Below are positions 56,931-64,000 of a stretch of 64,000 bases of DNA, one piece after another; position 1 is the stretch's first letter; the number at the start of each line of letters is the position of its first letter. The DNA lies in NCBI RefSeq assembly GCF_018531425.1, contig NZ_JAHBOI010000006.1:1-64000 (forward strand). Direction: 5' to 3'. The notes beneath the pieces were generated by a model that saw nothing but the letters and a program-made list of their open reading frames with translations, was not told the DNA's origin and ran no database searches. Source of the stretch: Paenarthrobacter sp. DKR-5. GTDB taxonomy: Bacteria > Actinomycetota > Actinomycetes > Actinomycetales > Micrococcaceae. Both the position numbers and the translations under genes were made by a program.

Positions 56931-57394
56931 CGCTCGCCGTCGGGGACACGGCCCCGGACTTCGAGCTTTCCAACCAGTTCGGGGAACCGGTGCGTCTGTC
57001 CTCGTTCCGCGGGGAGAACGTCGTCGTCGTGTTCTACCCCTTCGCTTTTTCCGGAATCTGCACCAGCGAGCTGTGCGAACTGCGGGACAATCTCCGCGCG
57101 TTCGAGGCCGACAACGCCCGCGTTCTTGCGGTTTCCGTCGATTCCAAGTACACCTTGCGGGCTTATGCCCGGGCCGAGGGGTACGAGTTTGACCTGCTCA
57201 GCGATTTCTGGCCGCATGGGGCGGTGGCTCGCGAGTACGGGGTCTTCAATGAGGACCGCGGCATGGCCGGGAGGGGCACGTTCATCGTGGACGCCAACGG
57301 AATCATCCGGGACATCACCCTCAACCCAACCGGGGAGGCGCGCAGCCTCGACGGTTACCGGCAGGCTCTGGCCCGGCTGAGGGCCGCCGTCTGA
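56927..57394 (+). CDS. ahpE: AhpE-like peroxiredoxin
   Basis: 155 residues. VGDTAPDFELSNQFG opens it and the peroxidatic Cys45 is in FYPFAFSGICTSELC, with a nearby Cys50. It reduces peroxides and peroxynitrite; mycobacterial AhpE is a one-cysteine enzyme recycled by mycoredoxin. GTG start overlaps the DUF3052 stop, so coupled. Confidence 0.92.
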   Translation: MTLAVGDTAPDFELSNQFGEPVRLSSFRGENVVVVFYPFAFSGICTSELCELRDNLRAFEADNARVLAVSVDSKYTLRAYARAEGYEFDLLSDFWPHGAVAREYGVFNEDRGMAGRGTFIVDANGIIRDITLNPTGEARSLDGYRQALARLRAAV

Positions 57395-57425
57395 ACGGGC
57401 GGACGCGAAATGACGGGCCACTAAC

Positions 57426-58298
57426 GTGAGCGCCGTGCATTCCTCCGGGCGCGGCGACGATCCGCGCCTGGCGGAACTCGTGGAGCAGGCCGTGCGGCTG
57501 CTCGGAAACGTACCGTTCACCGTGCTGACAGGCGCCGGAATGAGCACGGATTCCGGCATCCCGGATTACCGCGGCCCGGACTCGCCGCCGAGCAACCCTA
57601 TGACCCGGCAGCAGTTCATGGGCAGCGCGGATTTCCGCCGGCACTACTGGGCGCGGAACCACGTCGGCTGGAGGCATCTGCGCCATGCGCTGCCGAATGC
57701 GGCCCACCAGGCCCTGGCCACGCTGGAGCGGCGCGGCCACCTCGCAGGCCTGATCACCCAGAACGTGGACCGGCTGCACGAGAGCGCCGGCAACCAGAAT
57801 GTTGTGGACCTGCACGGGCGCTACGACGCCGTTGCCTGCACCAACTGCTGGACCGTCATCACCCGCCAGCAGCTAGCGGACAGGCTCGAAGCGCTCAACC
57901 CGGGTTTCATTGAGCGGCTGGAGGCGGCCGGTAAGGTGCGCATCGCGCCGGATGCGGACGCGGTGGTCGAAGACACCTCCGGTTTCGCTGTCGCTGACTG
58001 CGAGGTCTGCGGCGGCATCCTCAAGCCGGACATCGTGTACTTCGGTGAGAACGTGCCCAAGGAGCGCGTGGACCGCGCCTACCGGATGGTCGACGACGGC
58101 GGGGCACTGCTGGTTGCCGGCTCCTCGCTCACGGTGATGAGCGGCCTGCGGTTTGTCCGCAAGGCGGCCAAGGACGGCAAGCCGGTCGTCATCGTCAACC
58201 GGGGCACGACCCGCGGCGACGACCTGGCGGACCTGCACATCGACGCCGGCGTGTCTGAAACGCTGTCCCTGCTGGCAGATCTCCTGCCGCCCCGGTAG
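57426..58298 (+). CDS. Sir2 family NAD-dependent protein deacylase
   Basis: 290 residues. LTGAGMSTDSGIPDYRG is the NAD-binding GAGxS motif, TQNVDRLHESAG holds the conserved QNxD, LHG carries the catalytic His, and the zinc cysteines are CTNC and CEVCGG. It removes acyl groups from lysines with NAD. GTG start, 31 bases after ahpE. Confidence 0.94.
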   Translation: MSAVHSSGRGDDPRLAELVEQAVRLLGNVPFTVLTGAGMSTDSGIPDYRGPDSPPSNPMTRQQFMGSADFRRHYWARNHVGWRHLRHALPNAAHQALATLERRGHLAGLITQNVDRLHESAGNQNVVDLHGRYDAVACTNCWTVITRQQLADRLEALNPGFIERLEAAGKVRIAPDADAVVEDTSGFAVADCEVCGGILKPDIVYFGENVPKERVDRAYRMVDDGGALLVAGSSLTVMSGLRFVRKAAKDGKPVVIVNRGTTRGDDLADLHIDAGVSETLSLLADLLPPR

Positions 58299-58398
58299 CT
58301 GCGCGGCGGTTGGCGGAACCCGGCGCCGATCGGGTACTGTTGGTCCTCGTCGGAGAGCATGATCACCGGCACTGTGAGTCGCTGGCGAAGCGGCCAAC

Positions 58399-58471
58399 GG
58401 GTCTTTAGCTCAGCTGGTAGAGCGCCACGTTTACACCGTGGATGTCATCGGTTCGATCCCGGTAGGACCCA
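58399..58471 (+). tRNA. tRNA-Val (anticodon TAC)
   Basis: A 73-base cloverleaf: acceptor GGGTCTT / AGGACCC, D arm GCTCAGCTGGTAGAGC, anticodon stem CCACG / CGTGG with loop TTTACAC (anticodon TAC, reads GUA), and T arm ATCGGTTCGATCCCGGT. CCA is not complete in the DNA beyond ACC. Confidence 0.96.
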
Positions 58472-58478
58472 CCGAACA

Positions 58479-58510
58479 AGCCCCTGGCCGCCGTGCGGCC
58501 GGGGGCTTTC
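58479..58510 (+). terminator. tRNA-Val terminator
   Basis: AGCCCCTGGCCGC / GCGGCCGGGGGCT, one mismatch, followed by TTTC, eight bases after the tRNA; it also lies at the end of the convergent VOC gene. Confidence 0.85.
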
Positions 58511-58513
58511 TGT

Positions 58514-58957
58514 TCAGCTGAAGCGCACGGTCCCGTCCTCCTGCACCGTGAGCGAGGGGTTCCACGCGATCTCCCAGCGGAAGCCGTCCGGGTCGGCGAA
58601 GTAGCCCGCGTAGCCGCCCCAGCTCTGCTCTGCGGCCGGACGCACGAGCACGCCGCCGGCTGCGACGGCTTCAGCGATCACCGCGTCCACCGCTGCGGCC
58701 GACTCCACGTTGTGGCTCAGGGTCATCGGGGCGTGCAGGGCGGACCCGGGCATCCCCGCCAGGTCCGGAAGGCCGGCGTCGTCGACCATCCTCTCCCGCG
58801 ACCACAGTCCGAGCAGGAGGCCGTGCCCGGCCTGGATGAACACGACCTCGCCCTCGACCTCCAGGGCGGCTTTCCAGCCCAGGCCCTCCACATAGAAGCG
58901 GCGGGCGGCGTCGACATCCTTCACGCCCAGGGTGATGATGCTGATCCGTGGTTCCAT
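58514..58957 (-). CDS. VOC family protein
   Basis: 147 residues. [23 protein letters not shown] is the VOC opening, [23 protein letters not shown] the glyoxalase-type C-terminal strand with Glu. Metal-dependent small-molecule enzyme or binding protein; substrate unknown. Convergent with tRNA-Val and divergent from thrS. Confidence 0.85.
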   Translation of the reverse strand: MEPRISIITLGVKDVDAARRFYVEGLGWKAALEVEGEVVFIQAGHGLLLGLWSRERMVDDAGLPDLAGMPGSALHAPMTLSHNVESAAAVDAVIAEAVAAGGVLVRPAAEQSWGGYAGYFADPDGFRWEIAWNPSLTVQEDGTVRFS

Positions 58958-58976
58958 GGGCCCACTATGCCACCGG

Positions 58977-59042
58977 TTGGTTCAGGTTTGGCCGAACCGA
59001 TACGATCGAGGATGGCTGGAGGCGATCACCGTACATCGCCTC
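58977..59042 (+). promoter_or_regulatory. Candidate thrS promoter and leader hairpin
   Basis: TTGGTT at 58977-58982, 18-bp spacer, TACGAT at 59001-59006. The leader then has GAGGCGAT-CACCGTAC-ATCGCCTC, a perfect 8-bp stem at 59019-59042, before AAAAAGGAGA and the thrS start. No T-box is seen. Confidence 0.5.
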
Positions 59043-59074
59043 TGAGGAAGCCGTACAACGAAAAAGGAGACCTC

Positions 59075-61084
59075 GTGTCAGTGCCAGAAAACATCACCCT
59101 CATCGTCGACGGCGAAGAGAACGTGGTGACCACGGGCACGACCGGCGCCGACCTTTTCGGGGACCGCCGCGACGTCGTCGTCGTGCGCGTCGACGGCGAG
59201 CTGAAGGACCTGGACCAGCCGATCCCCGCGGGCGCTGAGGTCGAGCCGGTCACCATCGCGTCGGCGGACGGGCTTAACGTGCTCCGCCACTCCGCCGCGC
59301 ACGTCATGGCCCAGGCCGTGCAGCAGCTGCGCCCTGACGCCAAGCTGGGCATCGGACCGTACATCACCGACGGTTTCTACTTCGACTTCGACGTTGAGGA
59401 GCCGTTCACCCCGGAGGACCTGAAGCAGCTCGAGAAGAGCATGCTCAAGATCGTCAACAGCAACCAGAAGTTCCGCCGCCGGGCGGTTTCCGAGGACGAA
59501 GCCCGCGCCGAGATGGCCGAGGAACCCTACAAGCTCGAGCTGATCGGCCTGAAGGGTGCCTCCGATGAAGCCGGGGAAGGCGCCGACGTCGAGGTGGGCG
59601 GCGCTGAGCTGACCATTTACGACAATGTGGATGCCCGCAGCGGCGATGTGGTTTGGAAGGACCTGTGCCGCGGCCCGCACCTGCCCAACACCAAGCTCAT
59701 CTCCAACGCCTACGCACTGACCCGCTCCGCAGCCGCGTACTGGCGCGGCAGCGAGAAGAACAAGCAGCTCCAGCGCATCTACGGCACCGCCTGGCCCACC
59801 AAGGACGACCTGAAGGCCTACCAGGAGCGCCTGGCCGAGGCCGAGCGCCGCGACCACCGCAAGCTGGGCAGCGAACTGGACCTGTTCTCCTTCCCGGATG
59901 AACTCGGGTCCGGCCTGCCGGTCTTCCACCCCAAGGGCGGCATCATCCGCAAGGCGATGGAAGACTACTCCCGCCAGCGGCACACCGAGGCCGGGTACGA
60001 GTTCGTCTACACCCCGCACATCACCAAGGGCCACCTCTACGAGGTTTCCGGACACCTGGACTGGTACCGGGACGGCATGTTCCCTCCGATGCACGTGGAC
60101 GCCGAGCTGAACGAGGACGGCACGGTCCGCAAGCCCGGCCAGGACTACTACCTGAAGCCGATGAACTGCCCGATGCACACCCTGATCTACCGCTCGCGCG
60201 GCCGGTCCTACCGCGAGCTGCCGCTGCGGCTCTTCGAGTTCGGATCGGTCTACCGCTACGAGAAGTCCGGCGTGATCCACGGCCTGACCCGCGTCCGGGG
60301 AATGACCCAGGATGACGCCCACATCTACTGCACCCGCGAGCAGATGAAGGACGAGCTGACCGGGACGCTGAACTTCGTGCTGGGCCTGCTCAAGGACTAC
60401 GGGCTGGACGATTTCTACCTGGAGCTCTCCACCAAGGATCCGGAGAAGTTCGTCGGCTCCGACGAGCTCTGGGAGGAAGCGACCCGCACCCTGGCCGAAG
60501 TCGCCGAAGCCTCCGGGCTGGAACTCGTGCCGGATCCGGGCGGAGCGGCGTTCTACGGCCCGAAGATCTCCGTCCAGGCCAAGGACGCCATCGGACGCAC
60601 CTGGCAGATGTCCACCATCCAGCTGGACTTCAACACCCCCGAGCGCTTCGGGATCGAGTTCCAGGCCCCGGACGGAACCCGCCAGCGTCCGGTAATGATC
60701 CACCGCGCACTCTTCGGCTCCGTCGAACGCTTCATGGCCGTGCTGACCGAGCACTACGCCGGCGCTTTCCCGGCCTGGCTCGCTCCCGTGCAGGTGGTGG
60801 CGATTCCGGTGGCCGAGACCTTCAACGACTACCTGTTCGACGTCGTCGACCGGCTGAAAGCTGAAGGCATCCGCGCCGAGGTCGACATCAGCTCGGACCG
60901 TTTCCCGAAGAAGATCCGCACCGCGAGCAAGGACAAGGTCCCGTTCGTCCTGATCGCCGGCGGGGAAGACGCCGAGGCCGGCGCCGTGTCCTTCCGCTTC
61001 CGCGACGGTAGCCAGGACAACGGCGTGCCCGTGGACGAAGCGGTGCGCCGCATTGTCGAAGCGGTCCGCAGCAGGGCGAAGTAG
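59075..61084 (+). CDS. thrS: Threonine--tRNA ligase
   Basis: 669 residues. TGS domain ([15 protein letters not shown]...), the editing domain with [11 protein letters not shown] and [13 protein letters not shown], then the class II core: [13 protein letters not shown] zinc Cys, [15 protein letters not shown] zinc His, and motif 3 [12 protein letters not shown]. Anticodon domain [19 protein letters not shown] at 59075 is set by AAGGAGA; a frame open upstream to 58493 runs antisense to the VOC gene and is not used. Confidence 0.96.
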   Translation: MSVPENITLIVDGEENVVTTGTTGADLFGDRRDVVVVRVDGELKDLDQPIPAGAEVEPVTIASADGLNVLRHSAAHVMAQAVQQLRPDAKLGIGPYITDGFYFDFDVEEPFTPEDLKQLEKSMLKIVNSNQKFRRRAVSEDEARAEMAEEPYKLELIGLKGASDEAGEGADVEVGGAELTIYDNVDARSGDVVWKDLCRGPHLPNTKLISNAYALTRSAAAYWRGSEKNKQLQRIYGTAWPTKDDLKAYQERLAEAERRDHRKLGSELDLFSFPDELGSGLPVFHPKGGIIRKAMEDYSRQRHTEAGYEFVYTPHITKGHLYEVSGHLDWYRDGMFPPMHVDAELNEDGTVRKPGQDYYLKPMNCPMHTLIYRSRGRSYRELPLRLFEFGSVYRYEKSGVIHGLTRVRGMTQDDAHIYCTREQMKDELTGTLNFVLGLLKDYGLDDFYLELSTKDPEKFVGSDELWEEATRTLAEVAEASGLELVPDPGGAAFYGPKISVQAKDAIGRTWQMSTIQLDFNTPERFGIEFQAPDGTRQRPVMIHRALFGSVERFMAVLTEHYAGAFPAWLAPVQVVAIPVAETFNDYLFDVVDRLKAEGIRAEVDISSDRFPKKIRTASKDKVPFVLIAGGEDAEAGAVSFRFRDGSQDNGVPVDEAVRRIVEAVRSRAK

Positions 61085-61101
61085 GGCGGCCGGATCCGCG
61101 C

Positions 61102-61680
61102 ATGAGCGAAGACCGCAAGGAACAGCCCGGCCAGCCGTCCGTCGACGACTTCGAACTGCCCGGCGTCCCGGACGCATTCCAGCGCCTGTGGACGCCGCAC
61201 CGGCTTGCCTACATCAAAGGCGGCCAGCACCAGTTCAAGGACGAGAACGACTGTCCCTTCTGCGCGGCCCCGGCGCGCAGCGACGAGGAGTCGCTGATCG
61301 TGCACCGCGGTGAGCGGGCGTTCGTGATCCTGAACCTGTTCCCCTACAACCCGGGCCACTTGTTGGTCTGCCCCTACCGCCATGTCCCGGACTACACGGA
61401 CATCAGTGGTGAGGAGACGGACGAGATCAGCAGGCTCTCGCAGACCGCCATGCGTGTGCTGCGCAAGGTGTCCAGCCCCACCGGTTTCAACCTGGGCATG
61501 AACCAGGGTGTCACGGGCGGGGCAGGGATCGCCGGGCACCTGCATCAGCACATCGTGCCGCGGTGGGGCGGCGACGGGAACTTCCTGCCGATCATTGCCC
61601 AGACCAAAGCGATCACGCAGACGCTTGGCGAAGTGCGGCGCCAGGTCGCCGAAGCGTGGCCCTCCGAGGGCGAGGGGTAG
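61102..61680 (+). CDS. HIT domain protein (Ap4A phosphorylase-like, Rv2613c type)
   Basis: 192 residues. HIT motif GHLHQHIVPRW near residues 145-155 with catalytic His; DCPFC near 50 is a zinc-like pair. The mycobacterial homologue degrades diadenosine tetraphosphate. ATG at 61102, 18 bases after thrS; next is pgsA with four bases between. Confidence 0.9.
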   Translation: MSEDRKEQPGQPSVDDFELPGVPDAFQRLWTPHRLAYIKGGQHQFKDENDCPFCAAPARSDEESLIVHRGERAFVILNLFPYNPGHLLVCPYRHVPDYTDISGEETDEISRLSQTAMRVLRKVSSPTGFNLGMNQGVTGGAGIAGHLHQHIVPRWGGDGNFLPIIAQTKAITQTLGEVRRQVAEAWPSEGEG

Positions 61681-61684
61681 GAAG

Positions 61685-62314
61685 TTGCTGAACAAGTACG
61701 CCCGCGCACTCTTCGCGCGAATCTTCACGCCGCTGGCGAACCTGCTGATCCGTCTGCACGTGTCCCCGGATGCAGTGACCATCGTGGGCACTCTCGGTGT
61801 CGCCGCCGGCGCCCTCATCTGGTACCCGCAGGGACAGTTGTTCTGGGGGACCGTCGTCATCACGCTGTTCGTGTTCTCCGACATCGTGGACGGGCTGATG
61901 GCGCGTGCCCTGGGCCGCTCCGGCCGCTGGGGAGCCTTCCTGGACTCCACCTTGGACCGGCTGGGGGACGGGGCGGTCTTTGCCGGCCTGATCGTCTGGT
62001 TCTATACGGGCGGGAACAATCACACCATCGCTGTGCTGGCGCTTGCCTGCCTCATCCTCGGCAGCCTGGTGTCCTACGCGAAGGCGCGGGCAGAAGGCCT
62101 TGGGATGCGCGCCGACGTCGGCGTGGCTGAACGCTCGGAGCGGCTGGTCGCGGTGCTGGTCACCACAGGCTTCACCGGCCTGGGGTTGCCGGAGACGGTG
62201 CTGCTCGTGGTGCTGGTGCTGTTGGCGGTGGCCAGCCTCGTCACCATCTTCCAGCGGGTGTCGCTGGTCCGCGCCCAGGCCCTCGTGCCGGAGGACGGCG
62301 GGAACGGGCTCTAG
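61685..62314 (+). CDS. pgsA: CDP-alcohol phosphatidyltransferase (phosphatidylinositol phosphate synthase-like)
   Basis: 209 residues, about six membrane helices. The CDP-alcohol motif has Asp66, Asp69, Asp87 and Asp91 (DIVDGLMARA ... AFLDSTLDR). In this gene order (thrS-HIT-pgsA) the mycobacterial enzyme makes phosphatidylinositol phosphate. TTG start at 61685 with GAGGGG upstream; there is no ATG that keeps the first helix. The usual next genes for phosphatidylinositol mannosides are not here. Confidence 0.9.
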   Translation: MLNKYARALFARIFTPLANLLIRLHVSPDAVTIVGTLGVAAGALIWYPQGQLFWGTVVITLFVFSDIVDGLMARALGRSGRWGAFLDSTLDRLGDGAVFAGLIVWFYTGGNNHTIAVLALACLILGSLVSYAKARAEGLGMRADVGVAERSERLVAVLVTTGFTGLGLPETVLLVVLVLLAVASLVTIFQRVSLVRAQALVPEDGGNGL

Positions 62315-62339
62315 GTTCGGAGCGAATCCCGGCGAGGGC

Positions 62340-62375
62340 TAGTATGGACATGTTGGTTTGAGCCTTGTTCAAGGC
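62340..62375 (+). promoter_or_regulatory. pdxS leader: -10-like box and palindrome
   Basis: TAGTAT at 62340-62345 could be a -10 box. GCCTTG-TT-CAAGGC at 62362-62375 is a perfect 6-bp-arm palindrome 30 bp before the pdxS start. Confidence 0.4.
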
Positions 62376-62404
62376 AGTCATCTTTCTACCCATAGGGGTT
62401 TCTT

Positions 62405-63319
62405 GTGTCTACACCTGATGTAACGTCCGGTGCTGCTCCCGTCACGGGAAGCAGCCGAGTAAAGCGCGGCATGGCCGAAATGCTCAAGGGCGGCGTGATC
62501 ATGGACGTGGTTACACCGGAACAGGCCCGCATCGCCGAAGATGCCGGTGCTGTTGCGGTGATGGCCCTCGAGCGCGTTCCTGCGGACATCCGCGCCCAGG
62601 GCGGCGTGTCGCGCATGAGCGACCCGGACATGATCGACGGCATCATCGAGGCCGTGTCCATCCCCGTCATGGCGAAGGCCCGCATCGGCCACTTCGTCGA
62701 GGCGCAGGTGCTGCAGTCCCTCGGTGTCGACTACATCGACGAGTCCGAGGTGCTGACCCCGGCCGACTACGTGAACCACATCGACAAGTGGAAGTTCACC
62801 GTCCCCTTCGTCTGCGGCGCCACCAACCTCGGCGAGGCCCTGCGGCGCATCAACGAGGGCGCGGCCATGATCCGTTCCAAGGGCGAGGCCGGAACCGGCG
62901 ACGTCTCGAATGCCACGGGCCACATGCGCAAGATCCGCGCCGAGATCGCCCGGCTGTCCTCCCTGCCCGAAGACGAGCTCTACGTCGCGGCAAAGGAACT
63001 GCAGGCCCCGTACGAACTGGTCAAGGAAGTTGCCCAGGCCGGCAAGCTCCCGGTGGTGCTGTTCACTGCCGGCGGCATCGCCACGCCGTCGGACGCTGCC
63101 ATGATGATGCAGCTCGGTGCGGACGGTGTCTTCGTCGGCTCCGGCATCTTCAAGTCCGGCAACCCGGCTGAGCGCGCTGCGGCGATTGTGAAGGCGACGA
63201 CCTTCCACGACGATCCCTCCGTGATCGCCGAGGTCTCCCGCGGACTGGGCGAAGCCATGGTCGGCATCAACGTCGAAGAGCTTCCCGAGCCGCACCGCCT
63301 CGCCGAGCGCGGCTGGTAA
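62405..63319 (+). CDS. pdxS: Pyridoxal 5'-phosphate synthase lyase subunit PdxS
   Basis: 304 residues. Lys91 in VMAKARIGH and Lys159 in [11 protein letters not shown] form the covalent intermediates; Asp34 is in [10 protein letters not shown]. It makes PLP from ribose-5-phosphate, glyceraldehyde-3-phosphate and ammonia supplied by PdxT, which is not in the window. GTG start at 62405. Confidence 0.97.
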   Translation: MSTPDVTSGAAPVTGSSRVKRGMAEMLKGGVIMDVVTPEQARIAEDAGAVAVMALERVPADIRAQGGVSRMSDPDMIDGIIEAVSIPVMAKARIGHFVEAQVLQSLGVDYIDESEVLTPADYVNHIDKWKFTVPFVCGATNLGEALRRINEGAAMIRSKGEAGTGDVSNATGHMRKIRAEIARLSSLPEDELYVAAKELQAPYELVKEVAQAGKLPVVLFTAGGIATPSDAAMMMQLGADGVFVGSGIFKSGNPAERAAAIVKATTFHDDPSVIAEVSRGLGEAMVGINVEELPEPHRLAERGW

Positions 63320-63327
63320 GCAGTTCA

Positions 63328-63400
63328 GGTCTCAGGCCGAAGCCGGCCTGAGACCGGAGTTTTTGGAGGGGCCGTCCCGGAAGGGGCGGCCCCTTTTGCG
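63328..63400 (+). terminator. Tandem terminators after pdxS
   Basis: First GGTCTCAGGCCG / CGGCCTGAGACC then GGAGTTTTT (63328-63364). Second GGGGCCGTCCC / GGGGCGGCCCC then TTTT (63367-63400). Confidence 0.92.
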
Positions 63401-63441
63401 TTCCGAGGTATGCAGCGGCGTGGGTGCTGTTGCGGGAGCCC

Positions 63442-63672
63442 TTAGCGGGGGCGGTGCCGGGAGCCCTGCTGTGTCCTCGGGCGGCCCGCAATCAACCACA
63501 GGATGCCGCCGACGACGCTTCCGAGCACGATGATGACGAGCCACACCGGCTGCGGGAAGGAGCGCACATCACGCGCGTCGGTCCGGCTGAAGTCCACGAT
63601 GCTGTACGCCCAGAGTCCGAGCGCTGCGGCAAGGACGAGGACGGTCAGCAGGTCGGTGACCGAGAGGCTCAT
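63442..63672 (-). CDS. PLDc_N domain small membrane protein
   Basis: 76 residues. Two transmembrane helices (LLTVLVLAAALGLWAYSIVDF and PVWLVIIVLGSVVGGILWLIAG) flank the short RTDARDVRSFPQ segment, the pattern of the PLDc_N family of two-helix envelope proteins. ATG at 63672 begins SLSVTDLL; the frame extends back to 63732 without support. Function unknown. Confidence 0.8.
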   Translation of the reverse strand: MSLSVTDLLTVLVLAAALGLWAYSIVDFSRTDARDVRSFPQPVWLVIIVLGSVVGGILWLIAGRPRTQQGSRHRPR

Positions 63673-63814
63673 GGAATCAGTATGCGCCGGCTTGGGGTGA
63701 AGGAGGAGGGGTGAGTCTCCCTCCACAAGCACCGGCGTGGAGCTGGTTTTCCACTTGTACGCCGGCCTCCTCCTGCGCCCTCAAACTGTCGGAGCCAGGT
63801 GGCAGAGTGAGGTT

Positions 63815-64000
63815 ATGGAGGTACTTGAGGTCCGGGAGCGTCGCCAGCCGCGGGTAGCGGCGGGGGATCCGCTGCTGTCCGAACTCGATGTGTTGGAGGG
63901 GCGTCTGGCCGGGTTGGTGGCGGACGGCGGCTTGGCGGGTCTGCGCTCGGACGCGGAGGCGATGGAATTCGCGGCCGGTGTGGAGCGGGTTTCCCGGGTG
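63815..64000 (+). CDS. Partial DUF222-type (HNH/13E12 family) protein, N-terminus
   Basis: 62 residues to the window end, open frame. It begins MEVLEVRERRQPRVAAGDP and continues into an Ala/Gly/Asp-rich helix like the DUF222 N-terminus. The start module matches that of the gene at 288-1829 at 30 of 35 positions across 63791-63825, including the GCAGAGTGAGG ribosome stretch and ATGGAGGTACT start. That match, rather than the short protein, is the main evidence. The HNH domain would lie outside. Confidence 0.65.
   Translation, partial: MEVLEVRERRQPRVAAGDPLLSELDVLEGRLAGLVADGGLAGLRSDAEAMEFAAGVERVSRV

Noticed and set aside
59078-61177. About 700-codon minus-strand frame opposite thrS
   Set aside because: Antisense shadow of a clear tRNA synthetase.

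Overview
The window reads as a chromosomal segment of a high-GC actinobacterium of the Micrococcaceae, most like Arthrobacter or Pseudarthrobacter. This rests on strong G/C bias at third codon positions, frequent GTG and TTG starts, actinobacteria-specific families (DUF3145, DUF3052, DUF2469, DUF177), an oleBC fusion gene as in Micrococcus, and gene order that follows known actinobacterial synteny blocks. No species is assigned.

Layout. Bases 1-161 are the 5S rRNA end of an rRNA operon and its terminator. Bases 288-2131 hold a DUF222/HNH endonuclease gene on the minus strand, whose 5' end has been tandemly duplicated. Bases 2265-5381 hold an envelope-stress-like operon (glycine-zipper protein, holin-like protein, DUF3618 protein) followed by a short-chain dehydrogenase. 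Next come recQ, a DUF6919-like gene, and a spermidine-synthase-like/aminotransferase pair. Bases 9920-12975 are coaD-DUF177-rpmF-rnc-mutM. The long-chain olefin cluster oleA-oleBC-oleD (minus strand) separates mutM from smc. Then smc, ftsY, amt and glnB follow, with a minus-strand glucose-6-phosphate dehydrogenase where other actinobacteria carry glnD, then ffh. Bases 28278-35005 are a looser accessory stretch: a degenerate hydrolase, thiC with a TPP riboswitch, a sulfide:quinone oxidoreductase behind a CstR/CsoR-type operator, an amidohydrolase and a two-domain VOC protein.

Bases 35209-40564 are the translation and secretion block rpsP-khpA-rimM-trmD-rplS-lepB-lepB-rnhB-DUF2469. Bases 40601-43039 are a small accessory patch with DUF1801, VOC and DGPF/YCII genes and a broken ECF42-type sigma factor gene. 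YraN, YifB, DprA and XerC follow, then DUF3145. The FAS-II operon fabD-fabH-acpP-fabF with its PucR-type regulator (FasR-like) and aceE lie on the minus strand, divergent from DUF3052-ahpE-sir2. tRNA-Val(TAC), a VOC gene, thrS-HIT-pgsA, pdxS and a PLDc_N membrane protein come next, and the window closes inside a second DUF222-type gene.

Functionally most of the window is housekeeping: translation, protein export (Ffh, FtsY, two signal peptidases), chromosome organisation, lipid synthesis, pyruvate entry to central metabolism, and vitamins B1 and B6. The most unusual points are: a leader/start module shared by the two DUF222 genes and tandemly copied at one of them; a pair of near-identical 17-bp inverted repeats ahead of the FasR-like regulator and ahead of fabD; a decayed ECF42 sigma gene whose DGPF partner and promoter look intact; a perfect 16-bp hairpin inside the first codons of the first lepB; a probable ATT or CTG start for the DUF177 gene; and the absence of glnD from its usual place although the PII Tyr51 site is kept.
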